Shown: positions 9,143 to 17,135 of the stretch, in pieces | Layout of the letters: each line of letters begins with the position of its first letter | Numbering within the stretch: position 1 is the first letter of the stretch | Assembly: GCF_026167525.1 (NCBI RefSeq) | Contig: NZ_CP110679.1 | Coordinates: forward strand, 310,001-374,000 | Reading direction: 5' to 3' | DNA length: 64,000 bases | From: Sphingomonas sp. M1-B02 | GTDB lineage: Bacteria > Pseudomonadota > Alphaproteobacteria > Sphingomonadales > Sphingomonadaceae | Program-made: the position numbers and the translations under genes | The notes under the pieces: generated by a model | Database searches by the model: none | Seen by the model: the letters and a program-made list of their open reading frames with translations, nothing else | What the model was told of the DNA's origin: nothing

Positions 9143-9538
9143 ATGAGGTCCATGATCGCGCTGGTGCCCGCCGTGGCGGCTTTGTGCGCAGTGGTATGGG
9201 CGATGCCCCCCGCCATCGTGGCGAAGCCCGTACAGGATCCCGGAGCGCAGGCCTTCGCAACCTGTCGTGCATGCCATACGCTTGCTGCAGGCGGAAGAAG
9301 CGCGATGGGTCCCAATCTTCACGGGCTGTTCGGGCGCAAGGCCGGTTCGATCGCGGGCTTCAACTACAGCCCTGCGCTGAAGGCATCGAACGTCGTCTGG
9401 GACGCGAAGACGCTCGACCAATATATCGCCGCGCCTACCAAACGCGTCCCCGGCACCCGGATGGTGGTGAGCGTGGCCGATCCCGCCCGCCGCGCGGCGC
9501 TGATCGCCTACCTCAAAGCCGAAACGTCGAAAAAGTAG
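9143..9538 (+). CDS. Class I c-type cytochrome, electron acceptor of the cluster
   Basis: Periplasmic or membrane-anchored monohaem cytochrome c of 131 residues. An N-terminal hydrophobic segment (about residues 4-26) is a signal peptide or anchor. The haem site CRACH (C41, C44, H45) is followed by MGPNLHGLFGR, typical of cytochrome c2/c552-type proteins, and the distal Met ligand lies in GTRMVVS (about M107). The start at 9143 has GGAGAGG upstream; the frame extends further upstream but into the divergent promoter region. It is the first gene of a run of eight same-strand genes ending with the GMC oxidoreductase. In known glucoside 3-dehydrogenases a cytochrome c accepts electrons from the GMC subunit, the role inferred here. 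Confidence 0.93.
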   Translation: MRSMIALVPAVAALCAVVWAMPPAIVAKPVQDPGAQAFATCRACHTLAAGGRSAMGPNLHGLFGRKAGSIAGFNYSPALKASNVVWDAKTLDQYIAAPTKRVPGTRMVVSVADPARRAALIAYLKAETSKK

Positions 9539-9548
9539 GGGGGGTGGC

Positions 9549-10592
9549 ATGAAGGGTCCGGCGGTCTTCCTCGCGCAGTTCATGGGCGATGCCGCGCCGT
9601 TCGACACGCTGCCGTCCGCTGCGCGCTGGATGGCGGATGCGGGCTATGTCGGCGTCCAGATCCCGACCTGGGACAGCCGCTGCATCGATCTGGCGCTGGC
9701 GGCCGAAAGCCAGGATTATTGCGACGAGCTCGCCGGCACCTGCCGCGAAGCAGGGGTTGAGATCACCGAATTGTCGACGCACCTGCAGGGCCAGTTGGTT
9801 GCGGTGCATCCGGCTTATGACGTGGCGTTCGACGGTTTCGCGCCCGAGTCGCTGCGCGGCAAGCCTGCCGAGCGCCAGGCCTGGGCAGTCGAGCAACTCC
9901 ATTTCGCCGCCAAGGCCAGCCGCCGCCTTGGTCTGAATGCGCATGCGACCTTTTCCGGCGCGCTCGCCTGGCCCTATCTCTATCCCTGGCCGCAGCGTCC
10001 GGCGGGACTCGTCGAGGAAGCGTTCGGCGAGTTGGCGAAGCGTTGGCGGCCGATCCTCGATGCGTTCGAGGAGCAGGGCGTCGATCTGGCCTATGAGATC
10101 CATCCCGGCGAGGACTTGCACGACGGGGTGACCTTCGAGCGGTTCCTCGCCGGCGTCGGCAACCACCCCCGCGCCAACATCCTCTACGATCCCAGCCATT
10201 ATGTGCTGCAGGCGCTCGATTATCTCTCCTTCATCGATATCTATCACGAGCGGATCCGGATGTTCCACGTCAAGGATGCCGAGCTCAACCCGACCGGGCG
10301 CTCGGGAGTCTACGGCGGCTTCCAGGACTGGATCGATCGCCCCGGCCGCTTTCGCTCGCTAGGCGACGGGCAGGTCGATTTCGGCGGCATCTTCTCGAAG
10401 CTGACGCAATATGGCTATGCCGGCTGGGCAGTGCTCGAATGGGAATGCTGCCTGAAGCATCCCGAGGACGGCGCGCGTGAGGGCGCACCGTTCATCGCCG
10501 CGCATATGATCCGCCGTGCGGACAAGGCTTTCGACGATTTTGCGGGCGGCAGCGATCCGGGGCTCAACCGGGCGCTGCTGGGGCTGGACTAG
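9549..10592 (+). CDS. TIM-barrel sugar isomerase/epimerase-like protein, cytosolic
   Basis: 347-residue AP-endonuclease-2-like TIM barrel (the xylose isomerase-like superfamily, which includes epimerases, isomerases and 3-keto-glycoside lyases). No signal peptide. Metal-binding positions of the fold are recognisable: ELSTHLQGQ, YEIHPGEDLHDG, YDPSHYVLQ, MFHVKDAELN and, near the C-terminus, VLEWECC, supplying the Glu/Asp/His set. It starts 10 bases after the cytochrome c stop, with GGGGGGTGGC before the ATG. It differs clearly from the two Tat-exported TIM barrels downstream and is longer (347 against 302 and 278). Isomerisation of a keto-sugar and eliminative cleavage of a 3-keto-glycoside are both possible; sequence reading alone cannot decide. 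Confidence 0.88.
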   Translation: MKGPAVFLAQFMGDAAPFDTLPSAARWMADAGYVGVQIPTWDSRCIDLALAAESQDYCDELAGTCREAGVEITELSTHLQGQLVAVHPAYDVAFDGFAPESLRGKPAERQAWAVEQLHFAAKASRRLGLNAHATFSGALAWPYLYPWPQRPAGLVEEAFGELAKRWRPILDAFEEQGVDLAYEIHPGEDLHDGVTFERFLAGVGNHPRANILYDPSHYVLQALDYLSFIDIYHERIRMFHVKDAELNPTGRSGVYGGFQDWIDRPGRFRSLGDGQVDFGGIFSKLTQYGYAGWAVLEWECCLKHPEDGAREGAPFIAAHMIRRADKAFDDFAGGSDPGLNRALLGLD

Positions 10593-10615
10593 AGACTCGA
10601 ACGGAGGGGATGGGG

Positions 10616-11917
10616 ATGGCCGAGGCGAGCAACAAAGGACGGCTGTTCTGGCTGGGTATCCTGGCGCTGTTCACTGCAGCATCGGGGCTGGCGATTCGGG
10701 GGGCGATCGCGAGCGGGCTCAAGGCCGAGTGGATCGATCCGATCGCGCCGTTGCAAGCTGGCGAGCTGCTCGCCGCGGCGCTGGGCGCTGCGTTCCTGAG
10801 TTTCGCGATCACCTTGTTTGTCGCCAGCGCATTGCTCGACCAGATCGGCATGAAGCGCTGCCTGGTCGGCGCAGGACTTTGCTTCTTCGCCGGGCCGCTG
10901 CTGGTGATCGCCGCGGGCCATCTGGCAACGGGCATGAGTGTCTATACTTTGGTCTGGATCGGCATGCTGCTCAGCGGCATCGGCTGGGGGCTGACCGAGG
11001 CGGCGATCAATCCGCTCACCGCGCAGCTCTATCCCGAGGATACCACCCACCGGCTCAACGTGCTGCACGCCTGGTTTCCCGGCGGGATCATCATCGGCGG
11101 GCTTGCCGGCTTTTTCCTGTCGGCGGCGCTGCCCTGGCAGGGAATCATGGCGCTGGTGATGATCCCAGCCGCCGCGACCGTGCTGATCGCCGCGACCACC
11201 GATTTCCCGCCGCCGCTGCGCAGCCAGAGTGGGGTGAGCTTCGGCGCGATGATAAGCGAAGTGTTTCGGCGCCCGAGCTTCTTCATCTGGTTCGCGGCGA
11301 TGTTCCTGACCGCCGCGTCCGAACTCGCGCCCGGGCAGTGGATCGATGTTGCATTGTCGAACCGCGTCGGCATGCGGGGCATCCTGCTGCTGGTCTATGT
11401 CAACGCGCTGATGTTCGTCTTTCGTCATTTTGCCGGACGGCTGGCGAACCGGATATCGAACCCCGGTTTGCTTTGGGTATCGAGCCTGTTGGCCGCGATC
11501 GGCCTGTTCATGCTCTCGCAGGCGCAGACCCCGGTCGCGGCGGTGCTCGCATCGACCGTGTGGGGCCTCGGCGTGTGCGTGATGTGGCCGACGATGCTCG
11601 CCTCGGTCGCGGAGCGCTATCCCCGCGGCGGATCCTGGGCGATGGGACTGGTCGGATCGGCCGGCGCGCTTGCGAGCTATTTCGTGCTGCCGCGGCTTGG
11701 CGCGATGTTCGATCAGGCGAAGATCGAGTTCGCCGGCGGGCCCGAGGCGTTCGCGGCGCTGACCGGCGCGGCGAAGCTCGCGGTCGAGGATGCTGCGGCA
11801 TCGGTATCCTTCCAGAAGCTGGCGTTCCTGCCGATCATCCTGCTGTTCGTGTTCGGCTTCATCTGGCTGCGCGAGCGCGGCAAGTCGCGGACCATGCTTG
11901 CAGGAGAGGTTGCATGA
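10616..11917 (+). CDS. MFS sugar transporter
   Basis: Inner-membrane major facilitator of about 433 residues with roughly 12 hydrophobic segments. Characteristic elements are FLSFAITLFVASALLDQIG(M)KR after helix 2 (the loop 2-3 motif region), GIGWGLTEAAINPLTAQLYP in helix 4, and GLGVCVMWPTMLASVAERYP in the second half, a motif recalling fucose/glucose-type MFS permeases. The start is placed at the second ATG (10616), 8 bases from GGAGG; an ATG at 10610 directly abuts the Shine-Dalgarno sequence. The gene overlaps the next by 4 bases. In context it probably imports the keto-sugar or aglycone-free sugar made in the periplasm; the substrate is inference. Confidence 0.9.
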   Translation: MAEASNKGRLFWLGILALFTAASGLAIRGAIASGLKAEWIDPIAPLQAGELLAAALGAAFLSFAITLFVASALLDQIGMKRCLVGAGLCFFAGPLLVIAAGHLATGMSVYTLVWIGMLLSGIGWGLTEAAINPLTAQLYPEDTTHRLNVLHAWFPGGIIIGGLAGFFLSAALPWQGIMALVMIPAAATVLIAATTDFPPPLRSQSGVSFGAMISEVFRRPSFFIWFAAMFLTAASELAPGQWIDVALSNRVGMRGILLLVYVNALMFVFRHFAGRLANRISNPGLLWVSSLLAAIGLFMLSQAQTPVAAVLASTVWGLGVCVMWPTMLASVAERYPRGGSWAMGLVGSAGALASYFVLPRLGAMFDQAKIEFAGGPEAFAALTGAAKLAVEDAAASVSFQKLAFLPIILLFVFGFIWLRERGKSRTMLAGEVA

Positions 11918-12822
11918 AGCTGAGCCGACGAACGATGCTGGCTGCGGGCGCTGCCACGGCGGGGGCGGCGACGATGGGCCAGGCCTTGCCGCGGTCCAAC
12001 GCTGCCCGCTTCTCGCTGGGCTTCGCGCCGCACGAGGGCAGCTTCAAGAGCCGCGGCAGCCGGATCGAGCAGATCGCCTTCGCCGCCGATCAGGGCTTCA
12101 CCGCCTGGGAAGACAATGAGGCGGCAGGCCGGACGATCGCCGAGCAGACGGCGATGGCAAAGGCACTCCAGCAGCGCGGCATGACGATGGGCGTCTTCGT
12201 CGCGAGCATGCCGCGCTGGGCCGAGTTCCGGCCCCTGCTCGGCGGGAATGACGACGCGGATCGCATCGCCTTCCTCGCCGATATCCGCGCCTCGATCGAC
12301 GTCGCCAAGCGGCTTGATGCGAAGTGGATGACGGTGGTCACCGGCTTCCTGGATCGCAAGCTGCCGGTCGAGATCCAGACCGGCCGGATCATCGACACGA
12401 TGCGGCGCGCCGCGGATATCGTCGCCCCGCACGGGCTGGTGATGGTGATGGAGCCGCTTAACACGCTGGTGAACCATCCCGGCGTCTTCCTGCAGACCAT
12501 CCCGCAGGGCTTTGCGGTCGCCAAGGGAGCGAATAGCCCGGCGGTGAAGGTGCTGGCCGACCTCTATCACGAACAGATCCAGGCCGGGCATCTGATCAAG
12601 ACGATGGAGACCTGCTGGGACGAGATCGCCTATATCCAGTTCGGCGACAATCCCGGCCGCAAGGAGCCCGGCACCGGCGAAATCAACTATCGCAACATCG
12701 TCCGCTGGCTCCGCGCGAAGCAGTTCGCCGGGGTGATCGGGATGGAGCATGGCAATTCGATCGACGGCCGCGCCGGCGAGGAGCGGCTCGTCGCCGCCTA
12801 TCGCGAAATCGACCTGCCATGA
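11914..12822 (+). CDS. Tat-exported TIM-barrel protein, hydroxypyruvate-isomerase-like
   Basis: 302-residue AP-endonuclease-2-like TIM barrel with a Tat signal: KLSRRTMLAAGAATAGAA. The mature barrel resembles hydroxypyruvate isomerase (Hyi) relatives: VMVMEPLNTLVNHPG carries the metal-ligand Glu, followed by KVLADLYHEQIQ (Asp/His), YIQFGDNPGRKEPGTGEINY and GMEHGNS. The GDNPGRxEPGTGEINY block is a strong Hyi-type signature. Hydroxypyruvate isomerase itself is cytosolic, so a Tat-exported copy beside a periplasmic sugar dehydrogenase suggests action on a keto-sugar or 3-keto-glycoside. The start overlaps the MFS stop and its own stop overlaps the next gene (ATGA at both ends), so expression is tightly coupled. 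Function beyond the fold is inference. Confidence 0.88.
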   Translation: MKLSRRTMLAAGAATAGAATMGQALPRSNAARFSLGFAPHEGSFKSRGSRIEQIAFAADQGFTAWEDNEAAGRTIAEQTAMAKALQQRGMTMGVFVASMPRWAEFRPLLGGNDDADRIAFLADIRASIDVAKRLDAKWMTVVTGFLDRKLPVEIQTGRIIDTMRRAADIVAPHGLVMVMEPLNTLVNHPGVFLQTIPQGFAVAKGANSPAVKVLADLYHEQIQAGHLIKTMETCWDEIAYIQFGDNPGRKEPGTGEINYRNIVRWLRAKQFAGVIGMEHGNSIDGRAGEERLVAAYREIDLP

Positions 12823-13655
12823 GGCGCCGGTTGAATCTGCTCCTGAGGACGGCTGCAGCCGGACTGATCGCGATGGGGAGCCCGGCCATAGCGCAGGAGA
12901 AACCCGGCTTCCGCGACACGCCGCTGCTGCCCGGCGGCAAGTGGCGCGTGCACGATGCCGATCGCCCGCATCCGCCGGTGGTGACGCCGGGCGCCGTTCC
13001 CGGTGCGCCGCCATCGGACGCGGTAATTCTCTTCGACGGCACGTCGCTCGACGCGTGGCGGCCGAGCGGCGCGGAATGGACGCTGAAGGATGGCGCGATG
13101 ACAGTGCCGCCCCGCGTGCAGGGCGGCGGCGAGAGCCTGCTGGTCAGCAAGCAAAGCTTCGGCAACGTACAGCTCCATCTCGAATTTCGCTCGCCCAATC
13201 CGCCGACCAAAAGCTCACAGGATCGCGGCAATAGCGGCATCTGGTTCATGCAACGCTACGAACTCCAGATCCTCGATAGCTATCGCAACCCGACCTATGC
13301 CGACGGTACCGTCGGCGCGATCTATGGATCGCAGCCGCCGCTGGTGAACCCGTCGCGCCCGCCGGGCGAATGGCAGCAATATGACGTGGTGTTCGAGCGG
13401 CCGCGCTTCGCCGCCGACGGCAAGCTGGTGCGGCCGGCTTATGTCACCGCCTTCCTCAACGGCGTGCTGGTGCAGAATCGCCAGCCCTGGCCGGGCACGA
13501 CGATCTGGCGGCGCCTCGCCAAATATGAAGCGCATGGCGATGCCGCGCCGATCCAGCTGCAGGACCATGATTCGGCGGTGTCGTTCCGCAACATCTGGGT
13601 GCGCCCGCTGCCCGAGGCGGCGGCGAGCCACGACTATCGAGGGGACGTGAAATGA
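12819..13655 (+). CDS. 3-keto-disaccharide hydrolase (DUF1080)
   Basis: 278-residue periplasmic protein of the DUF1080 family, a concanavalin-like jelly roll whose studied members hydrolyse 3-keto-glycosides. It has a signal peptide ending near residue 25 (GSPAIAQ), then the diagnostic VILFDGTSLDAWRP (around 68-81), a central beta-rich region with VQLHLEFRSPNPP and RGNSGIWFMQRYELQILDSY, and the end strand PIQLQDHDSAVSFRNIWVRP. The HLEFRxP, GNSGIW and QDHxxxVxFRNIWxRP blocks are textbook for the family. It sits between a TIM barrel and the small dehydrogenase subunit, overlapping both neighbours by 4 bases. Likely role: hydrolysing the 3-keto-glycoside made by the GMC enzyme. Confidence 0.94.
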   Translation: MRRRLNLLLRTAAAGLIAMGSPAIAQEKPGFRDTPLLPGGKWRVHDADRPHPPVVTPGAVPGAPPSDAVILFDGTSLDAWRPSGAEWTLKDGAMTVPPRVQGGGESLLVSKQSFGNVQLHLEFRSPNPPTKSSQDRGNSGIWFMQRYELQILDSYRNPTYADGTVGAIYGSQPPLVNPSRPPGEWQQYDVVFERPRFAADGKLVRPAYVTAFLNGVLVQNRQPWPGTTIWRRLAKYEAHGDAAPIQLQDHDSAVSFRNIWVRPLPEAAASHDYRGDVK

Positions 13656-14212
13656 GCCTGGACCGCAGAGACGCGCTGGCCGGCATGGCCGCGATGTTCG
13701 GCACCGCATTGTTCGCGCCGATCGCCCGCGCGGCGGGCGTGCAGGTGACTCCGATCAGTGCCGGCCCGCCAAGCGCGCCGGTGTTCAATCCACAGCAACG
13801 CCTGCTGATGACTGCGCTGAGCGAGCGGGTGATGCCGACCACCGACACGCCGGGCGCGATCGTCGCCGGCGTGCCGGGCTTCATCGAGAAGTTGCTCGCC
13901 GATTGGGCGCTGCCCGCCGAGCGCGCGCCGATCCTGAAGGGGCTCGATGCGATCGAGGCGCGCAGCCAGGCCGATTATGCGCAGGCCGCGGACACGGTCT
14001 CCCCCGAGCGGCAGGACGCGCTGCTGACGCTGGCGATGGAAGACAAGCTCCCGGGCGGGGCCGACTTCTTCGAGAAGTTTCGCCAGCTGGTGATCACCGG
14101 CTATTTCACCTCCGAAGTCGGCATCACGCAGGAGCGCGAATATCTGCCCGTGCCCGGGCGCTATGACGGCGCCTTTCCCTATTCTCAGGTCAACAAGGTC
14201 TATTCCTCATGA
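13652..14212 (+). CDS. Gluconate 2-dehydrogenase subunit 3 family protein
   Basis: 186-residue small subunit that partners FAD-dependent GMC dehydrogenases. The N-terminus is Tat-like (LDRRDALAGMAAMFGTALFAP), followed by the family core: LLMTALSERVMPTTDTPGAIVAGVPGFIEKLLADW, then FFEKFRQLVITGYFTSEVGITQE and a Tyr/Pro-rich end. The GMC gene lacks its own signal, so this subunit probably carries it through the Tat system as a folded hitch-hiker, as known for related dehydrogenases. The start overlaps the hydrolase stop (ATGA), and its stop overlaps the next TIM-barrel gene. Unusually, that gene separates it from its presumed GMC partner. Confidence 0.93.
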   Translation: MSLDRRDALAGMAAMFGTALFAPIARAAGVQVTPISAGPPSAPVFNPQQRLLMTALSERVMPTTDTPGAIVAGVPGFIEKLLADWALPAERAPILKGLDAIEARSQADYAQAADTVSPERQDALLTLAMEDKLPGGADFFEKFRQLVITGYFTSEVGITQEREYLPVPGRYDGAFPYSQVNKVYSS

Positions 14213-15045
14213 TGATCAACAGGCGGCAATGGCTGGCGGGCAGTGCGGCGCTGGCGACCGCGGTCGCAGCTGGCCCGCTGGCGGCGCAGGGCAAGGCAAA
14301 GTCGATCGGCATCCAACTCTACACCGTCCGCGAACTCTTCTCGAAGGACCCGATGGGCACGCTCGAGAAGATCGCGGCGATCGGCTATCGCGAAGTCGAA
14401 TATGGCGGCGGGGGCTATGAGAAGCTCGACCCCTCCGCATTGCGCGCGACAATGGACCGACTTGGGCTAAAATCGCCGTCCTTGCATATCGGCTACGATG
14501 CGCTTGCCTCGGATTTCGCGGGCTCGGTGCGGAGGGCGAAGACGCTGGGCGCCGACACCGTAGTCCTTCCCTGGATGGCCGAGAATCTTCGCAATGCGGA
14601 GGGATGGAAAGCCGCGCTCGCCAATTTCAGTCGCTGGGCCGAGCAACTCAAGAAAGCCGGGCTGGGCTTCGCCTATCACAACCATGATTTCGAGTTCACC
14701 GTGAAACCGGACGGTCGCAGCCTGTTCGACATGCTGGTGGCCGATACCGATCCGGCGCTGGTCAAGCTCGAACTCGATCTTTTCTGGGCAGTCGCAGCTG
14801 GCGAGGATCCCAAGGCGATCATCCGGCGCAATCCCGGCCGCATCTATGCCTATCACGTCAAGGATCGCACCGCCGACGGCAAGATGACCAGCGTCGGCAA
14901 GGGCACGATCGATTTCACCGATATCTTCACGCTCAATCGCATCGCGGGCGTGCAGCATTTCTATGTCGAGAATGATCAGTCGCCTGCGCCTTATCTTCCC
15001 GACATTCAGACCAGTTTCGCCGCGCTCAGCCGGCTCGTCGCATAA
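14209..15045 (+). CDS. Tat-exported sugar phosphate isomerase/epimerase-like TIM barrel
   Basis: 278-residue AP-endonuclease-2-like TIM barrel, the third of its kind in this cluster. The N-terminus INRRQWLAGSAALATAVAAG is Tat-type and ends near LAAQG. The mature protein starts SIGIQLYTVRELFSKD, typical of sugar phosphate isomerase/epimerase family proteins, and keeps metal/substrate residues in YHNHDFEF, VKLELDLFWAVAAG and YAYHVKDR. The LDLFWAxxAGxDP block is characteristic of exported family members found beside GMC dehydrogenases and DUF1080 hydrolases. It overlaps the upstream small-subunit stop by 4 bases and is 21 bases from the GMC start. Candidate activity: eliminative cleavage or isomerisation of the 3-keto-glycoside in the periplasm; not proven by sequence. 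Confidence 0.9.
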   Translation: MMINRRQWLAGSAALATAVAAGPLAAQGKAKSIGIQLYTVRELFSKDPMGTLEKIAAIGYREVEYGGGGYEKLDPSALRATMDRLGLKSPSLHIGYDALASDFAGSVRRAKTLGADTVVLPWMAENLRNAEGWKAALANFSRWAEQLKKAGLGFAYHNHDFEFTVKPDGRSLFDMLVADTDPALVKLELDLFWAVAAGEDPKAIIRRNPGRIYAYHVKDRTADGKMTSVGKGTIDFTDIFTLNRIAGVQHFYVENDQSPAPYLPDIQTSFAALSRLVA

Positions 15046-15066
15046 ATTTCATCGGGGGAAATAAGC

Positions 15067-16743
15067 ATGCCTGACATGTTCGATGCGATCGTCATCGGCT
15101 CCGGAGTGAGCGGCGGATGGGCGGCGAAGGAATTGACCGAGAAGGGGCTCAAGGTCCTGATGCTCGACCGCGGGGTGATGGTCGAGCATGGCGAGGGCTA
15201 TGACTATGACGGCAAGCCCGCTTATGAGATTCCCGCGCGTGACATGATGCCCAAGGCGCTGGTCGAGCGCGATTATTTCATCGCCAAATATGGCTATGTC
15301 GCGCCTTCGAGCCAGAAATATTACAACAACGACCGGCTGAACCCCTATGCCTATGGCGAGGGCGACAAATTCTACTGGATCCGCCCCGGCGCAGTCGGCG
15401 GCAAGTCGCTGATCTGGGGGCGCTGGAGCTTCCGCTGGAGCCCCGAGGATTTCGAGGCCAACAAGCGCGAGAATGTCGCGATCGACTGGCCGATCCGCTA
15501 TGACGACCTCGCCCCCTGGTACGATTATGTCGAGAATTATATCGGCGTTTCCGGCTCGCGCGAGAATCTGCCGCAGTTGGCGGACAGCCTGTTCCAGCCG
15601 CCGATGCAGATGAATATCGCCGAGAAATGGCTCAAGGAACGGCTGGAGGCGACGTCGCCCGGCCGCAAGCTGATCAACACGCGCCTCTCGAACATGACCG
15701 AGGACAAACCCGACCAGGGCCGTAGCAAATGCCAGTATCGCAACCAATGCGGCCGCGGCTGTTCGTTCGGCGCTTATTTTTCGACCCAGGCGGTGACGCT
15801 GCCCGCCGCGCGCGCCACGGGGCGGCTGACGCTGCGGCCCGACGCATTGGTCTCCAACCTCGAATATGATCCCGCCACCAAGAAGGTAACGGGCGTACGT
15901 GTAATCGACACCAAGACGAAGCAGGCCGAGGTGATCCCCGCGCGGCTCGTCTTCCTCTGCGCCTCGGCGATGGCGTCGACGCAGATCATGATGAACTCGC
16001 GGATCCCCGGCAGCGGTACCAGCCATTTCGACAGCAGCGGCACGCTCGGCCGCTATGTGATGGACCATATCTTCCGCGTCGGCGTCGGCGGCGAGATCCC
16101 CGGCATGACCGATTTCATCGAATATGGCCGCCGCCCGGGCGGGGTCTATATCCCGCGCTTCCGCAATGTCGGCGGTGAGGAAGGCGTCGGCTTCCGGCGC
16201 GGCTATGGCTATCAGGGCGCGGCGCGCCGCGATCCGGCCACGCCGCAGGGCTTCGGCGCATCGATGAAGCAGGGCATGCGCGGCTATGGCCCCTGGAAGT
16301 TCGGGATGGGCGCATTCGGCGAATGCCTGCCCTATGAAGACAATCGCGTCAGCCTCCATCCCGACAAGCTCGACCGCTTCGGGGTGCCGCTGATGCGCTT
16401 CGACGTCACCTTCCGCGAGAATGAGATCCGGATGATGGACGATGCTCGGACCGAGGGTGAGAAGATGCTGCGCGCGGCCGGCCTGCTCAACGTGACCAGT
16501 ACGCGGAGCGAGCATGTTCCCGGCGACGCGATCCACGAGATGGGCGGCGCGCGGATGGGGGCGGACCCGCGCCAATCGGTGCTCAACAAATGGAGCCAGG
16601 CGCATGACGCGGCGAACCTGTTCGTCACCGATGGCGCGCAGATGACCTCGGTGTCGTGCGTGAACCCGTCGCTCACGTTCATGGCGCTCACCGCGCGCGC
16701 CACGGACCATGCGATAAAGCAAATGAAGGCAGGCGCGATTTAA
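15067..16743 (+). CDS. GMC oxidoreductase, catalytic subunit of a sugar dehydrogenase
   Basis: 558-residue FAD enzyme of the glucose-methanol-choline family. The dinucleotide fold is VIGSGVSGGWAAKELTEKG (residues 8-26). PGAVGGKSLIWGRWSFRWSP is the FAD-attachment/family motif, the insertion CQYRNQCGRGCSFGAYFS has a four-Cys arrangement like gluconate dehydrogenase relatives, and the C-terminus has HEMGGARMGADP and CVNPSLTFMALTARAT (active-site Asn region). No signal peptide is present, so export probably depends on the Tat signal of the small subunit (13652-14212). With that subunit and the cytochrome c it matches glucoside 3-dehydrogenase, which oxidises the sugar C3-OH and passes electrons to the respiratory chain. 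GGGGAAATAAGC supplies the ribosome-binding site. It is the last gene of the operon. Confidence 0.95.
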   Translation: MPDMFDAIVIGSGVSGGWAAKELTEKGLKVLMLDRGVMVEHGEGYDYDGKPAYEIPARDMMPKALVERDYFIAKYGYVAPSSQKYYNNDRLNPYAYGEGDKFYWIRPGAVGGKSLIWGRWSFRWSPEDFEANKRENVAIDWPIRYDDLAPWYDYVENYIGVSGSRENLPQLADSLFQPPMQMNIAEKWLKERLEATSPGRKLINTRLSNMTEDKPDQGRSKCQYRNQCGRGCSFGAYFSTQAVTLPAARATGRLTLRPDALVSNLEYDPATKKVTGVRVIDTKTKQAEVIPARLVFLCASAMASTQIMMNSRIPGSGTSHFDSSGTLGRYVMDHIFRVGVGGEIPGMTDFIEYGRRPGGVYIPRFRNVGGEEGVGFRRGYGYQGAARRDPATPQGFGASMKQGMRGYGPWKFGMGAFGECLPYEDNRVSLHPDKLDRFGVPLMRFDVTFRENEIRMMDDARTEGEKMLRAAGLLNVTSTRSEHVPGDAIHEMGGARMGADPRQSVLNKWSQAHDAANLFVTDGAQMTSVSCVNPSLTFMALTARATDHAIKQMKAGAI

Positions 16744-16906
16744 GGTCCTGCCTCCGCTCGACGGAGAATTCGCCGGATCGGTGGCTCTACGCGCAAGGCT
16801 TCTTGCTATGATCATCCGGGACGCGCAAGAAGGCGATCCCGCAAAGGGCTGGCGCTGAGAATTGAGGCCGCCTCCGTCAAAATAGACGCGGCGCCCTCCG
16901 GTCGGG

Positions 16907-17088
16907 TTACTCGTCGGGCTGGGAAACGCGCAGCAGCGTGCCGACGGCGAAGGCGACGCCGCTCGCCTTGAGGCTGAGGCATTTGGCCGCGGCGTTGCTG
17001 ATCGTCGCGACGAGCGCAGGGACCGGGCGCTCGGTGAGCCCCTGCCCTGCGGACAGGTCTTGTTTGACTTTTCGATCTGCTGGAGCAT
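16907..17088 (-). pseudogene. Possible frameshifted remnant of a small gene
   Basis: On the minus strand, one frame ending at TAA (16907-16909) reads as ordinary protein (DLSAGQGLTERPVPALVATI, then AAAKCLSLKASGVAFAVG and LLRVSQPDE), about 55 residues, but has no start codon. A neighbouring frame begins ATG-CTC-CAG-CAG at 17088 (MLQQIEKS) and would join it after a single frameshift near 17063-17070. I do not recognise the protein. It lies in the 392-base gap between the GMC gene and the small HTH gene; the rest of that gap (16744-16906) shows nothing. Confidence 0.35.
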
Positions 17089-17102
17089 GTACCGCAGTAC
17101 AT
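17087..17102. promoter_or_regulatory. 16-bp perfect dyad, candidate operator
   Basis: ATGTAC-CGCA-GTACAT is a perfect 6-4-6 inverted repeat 34 bases before the TTG start of the small HTH gene and at the 5' end of the opposite-strand remnant. A TTGACT (17064-17069) lies just upstream and could be a -35 box. Autoregulation by the HTH protein would fit; inference only. Confidence 0.35.
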
Positions 17103-17135
17103 ATAGTTAGCCATAGAGGAGGGCAGGGAGATCAC

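Noticed and set aside
10516..11913. Long N-terminal extension (466 codons) of the 11914 TIM-barrel frame
   Set aside because: It runs out of frame through the MFS gene; the Tat signal and ATGA overlap fix the start at 11914.
15049..17088. 679-codon antisense frame over the GMC gene
   Set aside because: Shadow of the GMC coding sequence; only the short 16907-17088 part outside the GMC gene was kept as a possible remnant in another frame.
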